Source of the DNA: Paenibacillus mendelii
GTDB taxonomy: Bacteria; Bacillota; Bacilli; Paenibacillales; Paenibacillaceae
Direction: 5' to 3'
Length of the DNA stretch: 64,000 nt
NCBI RefSeq assembly: GCF_024498075.1
Contig: NZ_JANHOF010000001.1
Coordinates: 186,001 to 250,000 of the forward strand
The position numbers and the translations under genes are program-made. Shown here in pieces: positions 47,116-55,234 of the stretch (position 1 is its first letter; each line of letters opens with the position of its first letter). Below the pieces are notes generated by a model. It was not told the DNA's origin and searched no databases. It worked only from the letters and a program-made list of their open reading frames with translations.

Positions 47116-48200
47116 GACTCCACCTTCCTTTTTTTATGTATCCATGCCACCGCAGCAAACAATGCGGATAAAATTAATACGAAGAACAGTGTATATGGAA
47201 GGTACACCGTCGATAAGAAGTTCATGAACGTTTTATCGCTGATTGGGATTTGAGATGCCGCAACCATAAGCGCAAATAATACGATCAATAGTCCAGTCCG
47301 TTTTTTACTCTTCGGCATATTCAAAAGATCCGGGATCAAGAACATCCCGATTGAAATTCGCGTGAAGGAACCGACCAGCCACTGATAAATGGACAAAAAA
47401 TCGGCGTGTTCAAGGAAATGTCCAAAGGTGACCATCCTCCATTCTTCGTATGCCGGAAAGCGCAATCGGGCAGCTTCATGCGGTCCGAATATCGCAATCG
47501 CTCCCGTCAGAGGACTCAATGTTAATTCCACCAAGATGATTCCCGTGATAAGAAGAGGAAGCAACCTCATTTTTGACCGGAGCCGGTGCTGCATGTATAC
47601 AAAATAAAGCATTCCCGCAAACCCCGACCCTGCATACACCATTCCTTTCCAAACAGGTTCGTATCCCTGTTCGAAAAGGGGAAATAGCAAGGAATAATCT
47701 TTATGGGGAAAATTAAAAATCGCCACAAAGAATCCGAGCAGTACAACGAAGGGAAGCAGGATCCCATTCACGATCGCAATGGAACGTATGCCGGAATTTA
47801 CAACATAAAAAGAAACCAGCGCGAGAGAGGAAACGAGAACCAAATTCGGCGTCATTGGGAGGAATGTAATGTTGGTCCAGGAGGAGACATCCCTGATGGT
47901 CATCGTGCACATCATAAACAGTTCAAAAAGGATGATCAGGATAATGAACCAAGCAACTACTTGACCCAAACGATGTTTTAACCAAATGAAAAGATGTTGT
48001 TGCCCGCTTCGTTTCATAACGAAAAAAACGAGTGGAATCCAACCCAGCAGCAAGATCGCCGCGAGCAATACGGAAACCCATGCATCCCTCCCTGAAGATT
48101 GAAGCAGCATAGGAATGACAATGACATGGTCTAGAATTCCTGCGGCTGTGATCATGATCATGGAAGCTTGAAGGACGCTGATCGTTTCGTGCTTACTCAT
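47112..48200 (-). CDS. GerAB-family spore germination permease, operon 2
   Basis: 362 residues with about ten membrane helices, starting ISVLQASMIMITAAGILDHV. First gene of operon 2; ATG 48200 follows AAGGAG at ideal spacing, whereas the longer in-frame version has no site. Length is typical for the family. Confidence 0.9.
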   Translation of the reverse strand: MSKHETISVLQASMIMITAAGILDHVIVIPMLLQSSGRDAWVSVLLAAILLLGWIPLVFFVMKRSGQQHLFIWLKHRLGQVVAWFIILIILFELFMMCTMTIRDVSSWTNITFLPMTPNLVLVSSLALVSFYVVNSGIRSIAIVNGILLPFVVLLGFFVAIFNFPHKDYSLLFPLFEQGYEPVWKGMVYAGSGFAGMLYFVYMQHRLRSKMRLLPLLITGIILVELTLSPLTGAIAIFGPHEAARLRFPAYEEWRMVTFGHFLEHADFLSIYQWLVGSFTRISIGMFLIPDLLNMPKSKKRTGLLIVLFALMVAASQIPISDKTFMNFLSTVYLPYTLFFVLILSALFAAVAWIHKKRKVES

Positions 48201-49093
48201 TAAAAGAACTCCTTCGAAAACTGCATTAAAAGAGATGGCGAGCAATAGAGAAGAACAGTACACCTGTCATTACAAACGACAAGTCATGTCGTCAAAGCGA
48301 TTCAAAACCGAAACCCCTCCGATTTCATCTTAAGACTCCCCTTTGACATACTTCGCATTGAGCGGCTGTTGATTCATTCGTTTCATAATGGAATAGAAAT
48401 TGGAAACCCATACGAAGTAGGGCAGGATCGACACCACTACACGGAGCAATGCGTCCCTTTTGGCCTCATGAAGCAGTCACAAAAACGTGGTTCATTAATC
48501 CTACGGCTATCATCATCATTGAAAAAAGAAGGGAGTATACCGATGGTGCCCTGTTTATTTATGCATGAAAGTCTTCTTACCATAGACGGAGATCATCAGA
48601 CATTATTTCCAAAAAAAGGGGTAAGTATACCCCTCCACATGTGTTGAAAACAATGCTGTGCTGATACCGCTCACTTTTACGAATCTATGCCATGAAGTGC
48701 ATCTAGCGCTTCGGCTTCTTCTTGAAAAATACTTTTTACCCTTTGTTGCATTCGTAAATTAAGTCGTTCAGACTTTTTCTGTTATAGGATTCAAATTCAC
48801 CGACGATTCTTTTCTCACCAGCATTTTCTCACAACCGTTATATCAGACGTTTACCATTAAATCTAATGCGTCATTTACGTTATTATAACTACGCTGTCGC
48901 TTGATATAATGGCAACTTTTGAATCGTTACACGTGTCATCAACACAACACTCTCCGCATGTGCGAGGTGAACTGTGTGGGACAATTAGCAAACCAGGCAA
49001 ATGAACCAATCCCGTTTACCATAAAGGATTCTGATTATTGTCACTGTCTCGTTCTTTTCAGAGATAACATAAAAGACATGTCGTTATCCATCA
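48201..49093. other. Gene-free region upstream of ger operon 2
   Basis: Nearly 900 bp without a credible intact gene. ACGACAAGTCATGTCGT at 48277 is a perfect 6-bp-arm inverted repeat about 80 bp upstream of gerB and could be regulatory. Around 48675-48760 a minus-strand frame reads RVKSIFQEEAEALDALHGID and may be a gene tail. A plus-strand frame at 48369-48647 matches nothing. Confidence 0.35.
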
Positions 49094-49456
49094 TCAGCTT
49101 CCGCATGCCTTGAATAGATAATTTTTCATCTCCGACCGCCATAACCGTTTTTGGTGATATATAGGTTCTGAATAATTGTGACAATAATCAGAAATCTTAT
49201 TATATTTCAGGTAACCTTCCTTATCAAAAATACTTTTCACTTCCTCCAAGGCGTATTTCTTTTTTCTAGAACAAATACTACACCTTCGTCCAAAATCAAA
49301 ATTGCTCATATTAGTCGTCCATTCATGGTCGAGTGGACATAACACTATCAAATTGCTCTTCGCATTTCTATACTCCGTGGAAATTAGTGTGTAGCCATCC
49401 CTTTCAAACCTTTGCGCCACTTCTCCATAGGTAAGCTTGTCTCGAATGAATATCAT
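49094..49456 (-). CDS. Zinc-ribbon repeat protein, probably a truncated homing-endonuclease-type or phage protein
   Basis: 120 residues with one and a half copies of a repeat: LTYGEVAQRFERDGYTLIST, LIVLCPLDHEWTTNMSNFDF with GRRCSICSRKK, then YALEEVKSIFDKEGYLKYNK. The pattern (CP.xH.W...F..GxRCxxC) is that of zinc-ribbon repeats found in phage and homing-endonuclease-like proteins. It has a good ribosome site (AAAGGGG). The second repeat decays and no nuclease domain follows, so it may be a remnant. Confidence 0.5.
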   Translation of the reverse strand: MIFIRDKLTYGEVAQRFERDGYTLISTEYRNAKSNLIVLCPLDHEWTTNMSNFDFGRRCSICSRKKKYALEEVKSIFDKEGYLKYNKISDYCHNYSEPIYHQKRLWRSEMKNYLFKACGS

Positions 49457-49779
49457 ATGTACCCCTTTGAGGGCATGACGAAGTCTGCGTTTTACGCCGA
49501 GTGACTTTTATAGACGTGAAACCAATGGCATATTATTGTCCGGGTTATTACAGGAAGATACAGTCCATTATGGTTTCACGCACCTGTTCGTCAATGAGGT
49601 CTTGACTGTTGATTTGACGCGAGTTATGCTCGAACCATCAGCTGCGTATATCTTTTCCGCGCATATCTTTTATGCGTCTGGCTCGTATATCTCGGCTGAC
49701 AAAATCAAAGTAATGCGCGGACAACACGACAAAAGCGAAGTGAGGAATCCGTGAAGCCCCTTATGGGACAAGTTTTGAG
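49457..49779. other. Spacer before the cassette array
   Basis: No intact gene. It may contain the worn left half of the first attC-like element, of which only the right end (49811-49827) is clear. Confidence 0.3.
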
Positions 49780-49827
49780 GTGTTTTTGAGAGGTTAAAAA
49801 TACCGCGTATAATATGGTGTTATACGA
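49780..49827 (-). repeat. Right end of attC-like element 1
   Basis: AATATGGTGTTATACGAA closes this element exactly as in the others of the array. The terminal GTTATACGAA is the inverse complement of TTCGTATAAC at 50260-50269, at the other end of the cassette it delimits. The left half cannot be traced. Confidence 0.55.
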
Positions 49828-49839
49828 AGTCCTTGTCTT

Positions 49840-50220
49840 CTAGAATTGCCACCAAATTTCTTTATCTTTCTTCCCTCTATATAGTATTTTTCCTTCTTCG
49901 CTTGATTTAATATCAAATATAATTTCGTGGGTCTTATAGAATTTTTCTTTATCAGTTAATTGGTTTTCAAAAGATTGGATAAATTCCTCTACTAATTGCT
50001 TTGCCTTTTCTTTTGATATATTATTGCCTGCCATGATTCTAAATTTGGCATATTCATTTGGTTGATAACTACTTGCTGTTATTATATCTTTGTCCCTCAT
50101 CACTTTTTCAGCATAAACTAATGCATCACCTGCATCATCAATTGTGGTGTTTGAGTTATTGCACCCAGTAGAAAAAAGAAATAATAAAATAATAAATAAA
50201 TTGAGGACAATATTTTTCAT
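49840..50220 (-). CDS. Cassette 1: small lipoprotein, 126 residues
   Basis: Lipobox STGC (Cys20) and a short soluble domain with YAEKVMRDKDIITASSYQPN and an EIWWQF end. Family not recognised. Start at ATG 50220 is set by AAGGAGTACTC. The gene occupies nearly the whole unit between two attC-like elements: 41 bp from the upstream core and 13 bp from the downstream one, leaving no room for a promoter of its own. Confidence 0.65.
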   Translation of the reverse strand: MKNIVLNLFIILLFLFSTGCNNSNTTIDDAGDALVYAEKVMRDKDIITASSYQPNEYAKFRIMAGNNISKEKAKQLVEEFIQSFENQLTDKEKFYKTHEIIFDIKSSEEGKILYRGKKDKEIWWQF

Positions 50221-50260
50221 GAGTACTCCTTTATTTTTTTCTATTGGCTTATTAAGGATT

Positions 50261-50448
50261 TCGTATAACGTTATTGTATTCACGACGTCCCACCACCTTA
50301 AGCCCGAAGGGCGGCCGCGATTCGGTTAGGTGGTGTGGATATGTCCGGCTGATTCCCTGCTACTGCCAATTGCCTCTCCGAATCCACTTCTAACTCCGGT
50401 CCGGACCAAGGGGCGAATGCCCCAATGAGTGAATATGGTGTTATCAGA
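50261..50448 (-). repeat. attC-like element 2 (188 bp)
   Basis: Begins TCGTATAACGTTATTGTATT and ends GAGTGAATATGGTGTTATCA then GA. The inner 150 bp, including CTGCTACTGCCAATTGCCTC and GGACCAAGGGGCGAATGCCC, are closely shared with element 5 at 52366. The two ends can pair (TGTATTCAC with GTGAATAT) next to the TAAC and GTTA cores. Confidence 0.75.
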
Positions 50449-50574
50449 TACTGTGTGCGGTTAGGTTCGCAGGGTCGACTGCTGGTAATCGCTTCCCAAA
50501 ATGCCTCGGGCAGATCATGGCTCCTTCAGGAGCCGCAGCGTGAATGTCCCCGCCTTCACTGGGCTTCTATCAAA

Positions 50575-51117
50575 TTAAAGTCTATCCAACTGTTTTATTA
50601 AACTCACCCTGATAATATCGTCCCATATTTCTCCACGCCTTACTTCCTCATAACCAAGCTTTTTGTTTAATTCTACCACATGTAAATTCTTCTCTTCTGT
50701 ATGTGTATATATGAGGTTGATCCCTCTTCGTTCTGCTTCTTCTTCTACTTCTTGTTTTAATCTTGTTGCAATTCCTCTTCGCCGATGATTTGGATCTACC
50801 CATAGTTGAAATATAGCGACAAATAAACCATTCTCTTGAAACAAACTTCGATCTATCTGTTTATATATGTTTTTCCATGGATATTCCACATCTCTGTTCT
50901 CAATTGAATACATAATCAATCCCAATATGTCATTACTTGATTTTTCAAATATAAATGCTCCGTAGTTTTCATCTGTTACAAAGTTTAAGATTTTCTTTCG
51001 ATGTTCTTCTAATTCCCCATGTATCTTAAGGGTTTCTGATGTAATGGTTATTCCTTCATCCTTTAAATCAGTCTTGATCAAAAATTCTAAATCTTTTAAT
51101 TCCGCTTTTCGTATCAT
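50575..51117 (-). CDS. Cassette 2: GNAT family N-acetyltransferase
   Basis: 180 residues with IRKAELKDLEFLIKTDLKDE, the acetyl-CoA loop WVDPNHRRRGIATRLKQEVE and LNKKLGYEEVRRGEIWDD. It resembles small GNAT enzymes with unknown amine substrates, common passengers of integron cassettes. It starts 37 bp from the upstream core. The 127 bp between its stop and element 2 are empty. Confidence 0.85.
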   Translation of the reverse strand: MIRKAELKDLEFLIKTDLKDEGITITSETLKIHGELEEHRKKILNFVTDENYGAFIFEKSSNDILGLIMYSIENRDVEYPWKNIYKQIDRSLFQENGLFVAIFQLWVDPNHRRRGIATRLKQEVEEEAERRGINLIYTHTEEKNLHVVELNKKLGYEEVRRGEIWDDIIRVSLIKQLDRL

Positions 51118-51153
51118 AAATCTGCACCAATCCTTTTCTTAATTACGGGGATT

Positions 51154-51336
51154 TCTTATAACGTTCTTATGTATCCGACGTCGAAAGAATTAGGGGCAGA
51201 ATCGGTGCAGCCGTCCTCTTCACCGGTTCGTAAAGCGAGATTATCAGATGTGTATGGCTTCTTTCGCCCCCCTGCCAATCACTCCGGGCTGTAATGAGGG
51301 GTGAATGCCCCGATGCATTAATATGTTGTTATCCGA
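51154..51336 (-). repeat. attC-like element 3 (183 bp)
   Basis: Begins TCTTATAACGTTCTTATGTA and ends CATTAATATGTTGTTATCCG then A, with GGGGTGAATGCCCCGATG before the end. More diverged inside than elements 2 and 5. Confidence 0.7.
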
Positions 51337-51707
51337 TGCCTTCGCCCCCTTGAGTTACCTATATAATCGCTCTCAATTTTTCTTTATGTATATCTTCCGT
51401 TTTTAAACTTCTTTACTAATTTCTTTCTAATTTCTTTTATGATTGATTATTCTTAAAACCAAGATCATCCGTTTTTCTAGATTCCCTTTTCTTTATGTGC
51501 CCCTCAAATTCATTTCTTCATTTGTCTTTATTGGTAGTATATCCCACTCATATGTTGTTCGCATTAGTAATGTTCCATCAAAACAAATAAGCGCCGCGGT
51601 GTCGAAGGAACTTACTCCTTCGCTCGTCTGCTGCCGTGTCTATTTTATTCTGTGTTTTAACGATGGTTTTGATGGTTCTGATGGTTTTTAACGCGCTCTC
51701 GAAGGTT
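51337..51707. other. Cassette 3: unit without a recognisable gene
   Basis: About 370 bp between elements 3 and 4, bounded by GTTATCCGA on one side and its inverse complement TCGGATAAC on the other. Neither strand holds a reading frame with a ribosome site or a known family; the minus strand is interrupted by stops. It could be a non-coding cassette or a decayed gene. Confidence 0.5.
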
Positions 51708-51876
51708 TCGGATAACGTTCTTGTATTCACAAACCCCCACTGGTTTAAGGCGACCAACGGGAACCGGGCCGACGGACTTAGCCAGTGCAAGGTTTGTCTG
51801 CTGACATTACTCCCTCGAAACCACTCCTGCAGACCAAGCGGCGAACGCCGCACAGCGAGAATGTGGTGTTATACGA
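51708..51876 (-). repeat. attC-like element 4 (169 bp)
   Basis: Begins TCGGATAACGTTCTTGTATT and ends GCGAGAATGTGGTGTTATAC then GA. GCAGACCAAGCGGCGAACGC near the end matches the conserved GGACCAAGnGGCGAAnGCC motif. Confidence 0.75.
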
Positions 51877-51902
51877 AGGGACCTTGAGCTACTTACAAAT
51901 TC

Positions 51903-52352
51903 TTATATCAAAATTTTATTTATTTCTTTTAATTTCTCTTCTAGTGGATTAAAAAATTCAATATCATATTCGAAGGATCCCTTTAATAATGTTTGAATAA
52001 TTGTATTCTCTGAATAACCAGTTCTCTTGATTGAATAAGCAATCTCATAACGCCCAAATCTTTGACTAATAAAATTAATTTCCATTTCTTCTGAAGACAT
52101 TGATCTTAGATTAATGCTTCCTGTTCTCTTATTGTTGGCATCTATAAGATCTTCAATAAAATCACTGAACATTTCTTTTTCTATCCAGACACTTACCTCA
52201 CCTGAGAACTTATGATCGTTTATGTTCACAAGATAGTTTATTGATGAAAGATGCTTCAACTCGAGTTCCATGAAAGTAAAAATGATATTTGATTTTCTAT
52301 CTTTTGATTGAAGAATAAAATCATATTGGCCTATTGGCTTATTAAATATCAT
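51903..52352 (-). CDS. Cassette 4: hypothetical protein, 149 residues
   Basis: Soluble alpha/beta protein with YDFILQSKDRKSNIIFTFME, VWIEKEMFSDFIEDLIDANN and IIQTLLKGSFEYDIEFFNPL. I cannot name the family; length and style recall small WapI-like or immunity-type proteins. ATG 52352 follows AAAGGAC and lies 14 bp from the upstream core. The longer frame to 52388 runs into the attC-like element and was rejected. Confidence 0.65.
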   Translation of the reverse strand: MIFNKPIGQYDFILQSKDRKSNIIFTFMELELKHLSSINYLVNINDHKFSGEVSVWIEKEMFSDFIEDLIDANNKRTGSINLRSMSSEEMEINFISQRFGRYEIAYSIKRTGYSENTIIQTLLKGSFEYDIEFFNPLEEKLKEINKILI

Positions 52353-52365
52353 TTGTTTCGTCCTT

Positions 52366-52562
52366 TCGTATAACGTTCTTGTATTCATGATGTCCCACCA
52401 CTTTAATGAGACGAAGTCCCCTGCCGCGATGCGGTTAGGTGGAGTGATGTGTCCGCCTGATTACGCTTCCCTGCTACTGCCAATTGCCTCTCCGAATCCA
52501 CTTCTAACTCCGGTTCGGATCAAGAGGCGAATGGCCCGATGAGTGAATATGGTGTTAGGCGA
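52366..52562 (-). repeat. attC-like element 5 (197 bp)
   Basis: Begins TCGTATAACGTTCTTGTATT and ends GAGTGAATATGGTGTTAGGC then GA. The terminal GTTAGGC fits the integron core GTTRRRY exactly. Shares its middle with element 2. Confidence 0.8.
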
Positions 52563-52666
52563 AGTCTCACACTTCTCGAAGTAGCTTGCAAACCCTTAAA
52601 CCCTAGTTCAGATAATCTAGGTTTAAAATGCTCTTTGAGAAGTTTTCTGAATTCAATTGTATTCAT
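52520..52666 (-). pseudogene. Cassette 5: DUF4304-like N-terminal stub
   Basis: ATG 52666, with AGAGGTAAAACTT upstream, encodes MNTIEFRKLLKEHFKPRLSE and LGFKG, the start of DUF4304-type proteins. The frame then runs into element 5 and stops inside it at 52520, giving 48 codons. The cassette body is only about 130 bp, so most of the gene has been deleted while both cassette ends are preserved. Confidence 0.6.
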
Positions 52667-52689
52667 AAGTTTTACCTCTTTGTGAGATT

Positions 52690-52825
52690 TCGCCTAACGT
52701 TCTTGTGTTCACGAACCCGAGAGCCTTAAGTGAACGTAGGGAACGGGTCGTCAGACTTAGGCTCGCAGTGGTTGTCCCGCAGGACCAAGGGCGTATGCCC
52801 GCTGCGTGAAGACGGTGTTATCCGA
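52690..52825 (-). repeat. attC-like element 6 (136 bp)
   Basis: Begins TCGCCTAACGTTCTTGTGTT and ends GCGTGAAGACGGTGTTATCC then GA. The left RYYYAAC core is GCCTAAC. Inside, CGAGAGCCTTAAGT and ACTTAGGCTCG form a second hairpin, and GGGCGTATGCCC a third. The neighbouring element 7 shares this inner part. Confidence 0.8.
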
Positions 52826-53555
52826 TAGATTCTCTCTTCTCAGAGCTACTCAAAAAATCAGTTATACTGTTATATAGTAATTCTCTCTCTGTGGTTATAA
52901 TATTATGTTCTGAATAATCAAATTTCTTTACTCGTAAATTTGAATACATATTCCTATACTTGATCAGGTCTGTTTCATTTAATAATGATCCTTCTAATCC
53001 TCCTCTAAGTACAAGGACTGGATAGTTTGATTTATACGCCAAATCAGTTTGTTGTGACTCTCGTTGAATAGACTGAACTACTTCTGGCCGAATATGGTCT
53101 GTCCGATGAAATGGAATTAAGTAATCATGGATATATTCATCTGGCCAGTTATGTGGCATTTGTCTATGCTCTGCAGGATAATCATTTATTAGTAATGATT
53201 TAATTTTGTTTTCGTTCTTTCGTGCATATCCCAACGCATATGAAACGCCTCGTGATATGCCAAGTAAATGAAATTCATTAATTCCTGTTGCTTCCACAAC
53301 AGCTTCAATATCTGATACATGCTCTTCTAGATTGTATCCCGTTTGGGGTGTCTCACTTCTACCTCTTCCTCGAAATGACAACGCTATTCCCCTTCTTGGA
53401 AAGATAAATTCTAATAAGTCATAATACTCTTCTGCAGTTTCCGATAGTCCAGGACAAATTAATAACGGAGTTAAATTATGATCTGCGTAATTTATTGAAT
53501 CGTAATAATGAATTTGAATTCCATTATTATTAGTTGTTGCTGATATGAACGGCAT
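52818..53555 (-). CDS. Cassette 6: alpha/beta hydrolase
   Basis: 245 residues with GIALSFRGRGRSETPQ, the nucleophile elbow GISRG (Ser101), and His in FDYSEHNIITTE. Substrate unknown. The start is 33 bp from the upstream core. The stop codon TAA is formed by the core of element 6 itself (GGATAAC), so the cassette boundary is part of the gene. Confidence 0.85.
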   Translation of the reverse strand: MPFISATTNNNGIQIHYYDSINYADHNLTPLLICPGLSETAEEYYDLLEFIFPRRGIALSFRGRGRSETPQTGYNLEEHVSDIEAVVEATGINEFHLLGISRGVSYALGYARKNENKIKSLLINDYPAEHRQMPHNWPDEYIHDYLIPFHRTDHIRPEVVQSIQRESQQTDLAYKSNYPVLVLRGGLEGSLLNETDLIKYRNMYSNLRVKKFDYSEHNIITTERELLYNSITDFLSSSEKRESIG

Positions 53556-53587
53556 GTTTAAATCTCCTTTATCAGTTAAAGAGTCTT

Positions 53588-53730
53588 TCGGATAACCGAG
53601 AGCCTTAAGTGAGCGGCAGCAAACGGGTCGTCACACTTAAGCTCGCAGAGGTTGTCCGGCTGATATGTTACTTTCAGTAGTCCTGTCCGGACCGTGTGCC
53701 GAATGGCTCGAAACGTAAATATGATAGACT
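53588..53730 (-). repeat. attC-like element 7, partly deleted
   Basis: Begins TCGGATAACCGAGAGCCTTA: compared with element 6 it lacks the 19 bases GTTCTTGTGTTCACGAACC after the core. The inner hairpin (GAGAGCCTTAAGT with ACTTAAGCTCG) is kept. The right end (GTAAATATGATAGAC) is worn and has lost the GTTA core. Confidence 0.65.
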
Positions 53731-53866
53731 CACGATCTTATTTGCGAACTTCGCATGCAGGACATTCGATTGAAGATCTGTGTAGTTCGCCATTGCAGCA
53801 AAAACGAGTGGTGTTGGTGAATTCTACTTTTCTAACTTGGCCTAGTCTCTTCTACCGGCAGCGTGA

Positions 53867-54030
53867 CTAGTTCTCCTCATTCATTGCCCGGTCAAAGGGG
53901 TTTTGGATACGACGAATATCTCTGACACGAACAGGTGTGTATTTCACTGCTCCGGTGTCCAAGCAGCTCTTGTATATAGCGAAGATCAGTGCCATCTTTT
54001 AGCAAATGATTTTGTCGAATCCATTTGTTT
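53867..54030 (-). pseudogene. Tyrosine recombinase C-terminal fragment at the head of the array
   Basis: One frame reads NHLLKDGTDLRYIQELLGHR followed by SSE, the last catalytic His motif (LLGH) of XerD/integron-integrase-like recombinases. The next frame continues VRVRDIRRIQNPFDRAMNEE and stops at 53867. A small deletion between them has removed the catalytic Tyr region. Further upstream the gene is unreadable. It is on the same strand as, and immediately upstream of, the cassette genes. Confidence 0.6.
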
Positions 54031-54132
54031 TTACGGCTACTTGTTGATCATTCAGTTGCCAAATAGCAATATCCATTGCAAACCCACCTTCCAGATTATA
54101 CCTCAAATATCCAGTAATTGAACATACGAAAA

Positions 54133-54167
54133 GAGGCTAACAAGTCTGTATAAGACTTGCTAACCTC
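54133..54167 (-). terminator. Terminator downstream of modA
   Basis: GAGGTTAGCAAGTCT, TATAC, AGACTTGTTAGCCTC on the minus strand make a 15-bp stem with two wobble pairs, followed by TTTTC. Confidence 0.6.
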
Positions 54168-54249
54168 CGGTGCTTTCGGAATTAATCTTCCATTATTTAG
54201 GTCGATTCTTGATATGGTTTTAGCTGATTGTCCATGACCCATTGATCAA

Positions 54250-55059
54250 TCATTGTGAAATGGAAAACCCGTACTTGATGAATACATCCAATGCTTCATC
54301 GGTCTGCAGATAAGCGTAGAAGTCTTCTGCCTCTTGGGCATGCTTGGTTGCCTTCACGATACCAATGGGATAATTCACGGGCGAATAGCTTTTTGGATCA
54401 ACTTTGAACGCCACCTTTACTTTCGATGAGGTTAAAGCATCCGTCTTATAGACAAAGCCCACATCCACGTTACCTGTTTCAACGTATTGGAGAACTTGTC
54501 GAACATCCTTGGCTTGTACGATTTTGCTCTGCAAGCCATCCCATAAATTAGCACTCGTTAAGGCTTCTTTGGCATAGCTGCCAGCAGGCACGCTCTCTGG
54601 AATACCGATTGCGATTTTGTTCAATCCATCCTGCTGCAGGTCCTGCTCACTGGTGATGTTCAATTGTGCGTCTAATGGAACCACGGCAACGAGCTCATTC
54701 TTCAATATGTTTTGGTGCTTGTCCGAATCGATCAGCTGTTTATCGACCAACGCCTTCATATTCTTGGTAGCTGCGGACAAGAACAGATCCGCTGGAGCGC
54801 CTTGCTCGATTTGCTGCTGCAGCGCTCCGGAGGCTCCTAAATTAAAGACCAGCTTGATGCTGCTATGCTCCTTTTCGTACAGCGTCTGAATCTCTTTCAA
54901 AGCATCCGTCAGACTTGCCGCCGCTGATACCGTCAGCTCCACTGTATCTTCTGAAGTGTTGTCCTTAAGAGAAGCATTATTCGTTCCACATGCGCCTAAT
55001 AGGAAGGTCATCATTACAATCACCGATAATAACATACTACTTTTAACTAATCTTAACAC
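54250..55059 (-). CDS. modA: Molybdate ABC transporter substrate-binding lipoprotein
   Basis: 269 residues; lipobox LGAC (Cys24), then VELTVSAAASLTDALKEIQT, LVFNLGASGALQQQIEQGAP followed by ADLFLSAATKNM, and IAIGIPESVPAGSYAKEALT, all typical of ModA. It binds molybdate or tungstate outside the cell. modB and modC are not adjacent. GTG start at 55059 follows GGAGGG. It is divergent from an HTH-PBP regulator likely to control it. Confidence 0.88.
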   Translation of the reverse strand: MLRLVKSSMLLSVIVMMTFLLGACGTNNASLKDNTSEDTVELTVSAAASLTDALKEIQTLYEKEHSSIKLVFNLGASGALQQQIEQGAPADLFLSAATKNMKALVDKQLIDSDKHQNILKNELVAVVPLDAQLNITSEQDLQQDGLNKIAIGIPESVPAGSYAKEALTSANLWDGLQSKIVQAKDVRQVLQYVETGNVDVGFVYKTDALTSSKVKVAFKVDPKSYSPVNYPIGIVKATKHAQEAEDFYAYLQTDEALDVFIKYGFSISQ

Positions 55060-55234
55060 CTCAAACCCTCCACACTAATATTATGTATTGTTTAGACATA
55101 TCTAGATCAATTATATTTGTATCTCATAGGGATTGTAAACCGCAAATACGGTTAAGGGTAGCATCCACCGGCTTGAATTGTGATACAATACTACTAGTTT
55201 ATTTGGGTTCATCCTTCTATGAGGTGGTTGACTG

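Noticed and set aside
48369..48647. Plus-strand frame of 92 codons upstream of ger operon 2
   Set aside because: No ribosome site, no recognisable family and no matching codon usage; listed only as part of a gene-free region.
49780..53730. Could the repeats be a CRISPR array or MITE insertions?
   Set aside because: The repeats are 136-197 bp, not 25-40 bp, and the spacers are genes. MITEs would leave direct duplications beside each element, whereas here inverted matches lie at the two ends of each gene unit.
53740..53835. Minus-strand text with two CxxC-like pairs (FCCNGELHRSSIECPACE)
   Set aside because: May be the tail of a zinc-ribbon protein, but it is under 30 codons with no start and no intact partner.
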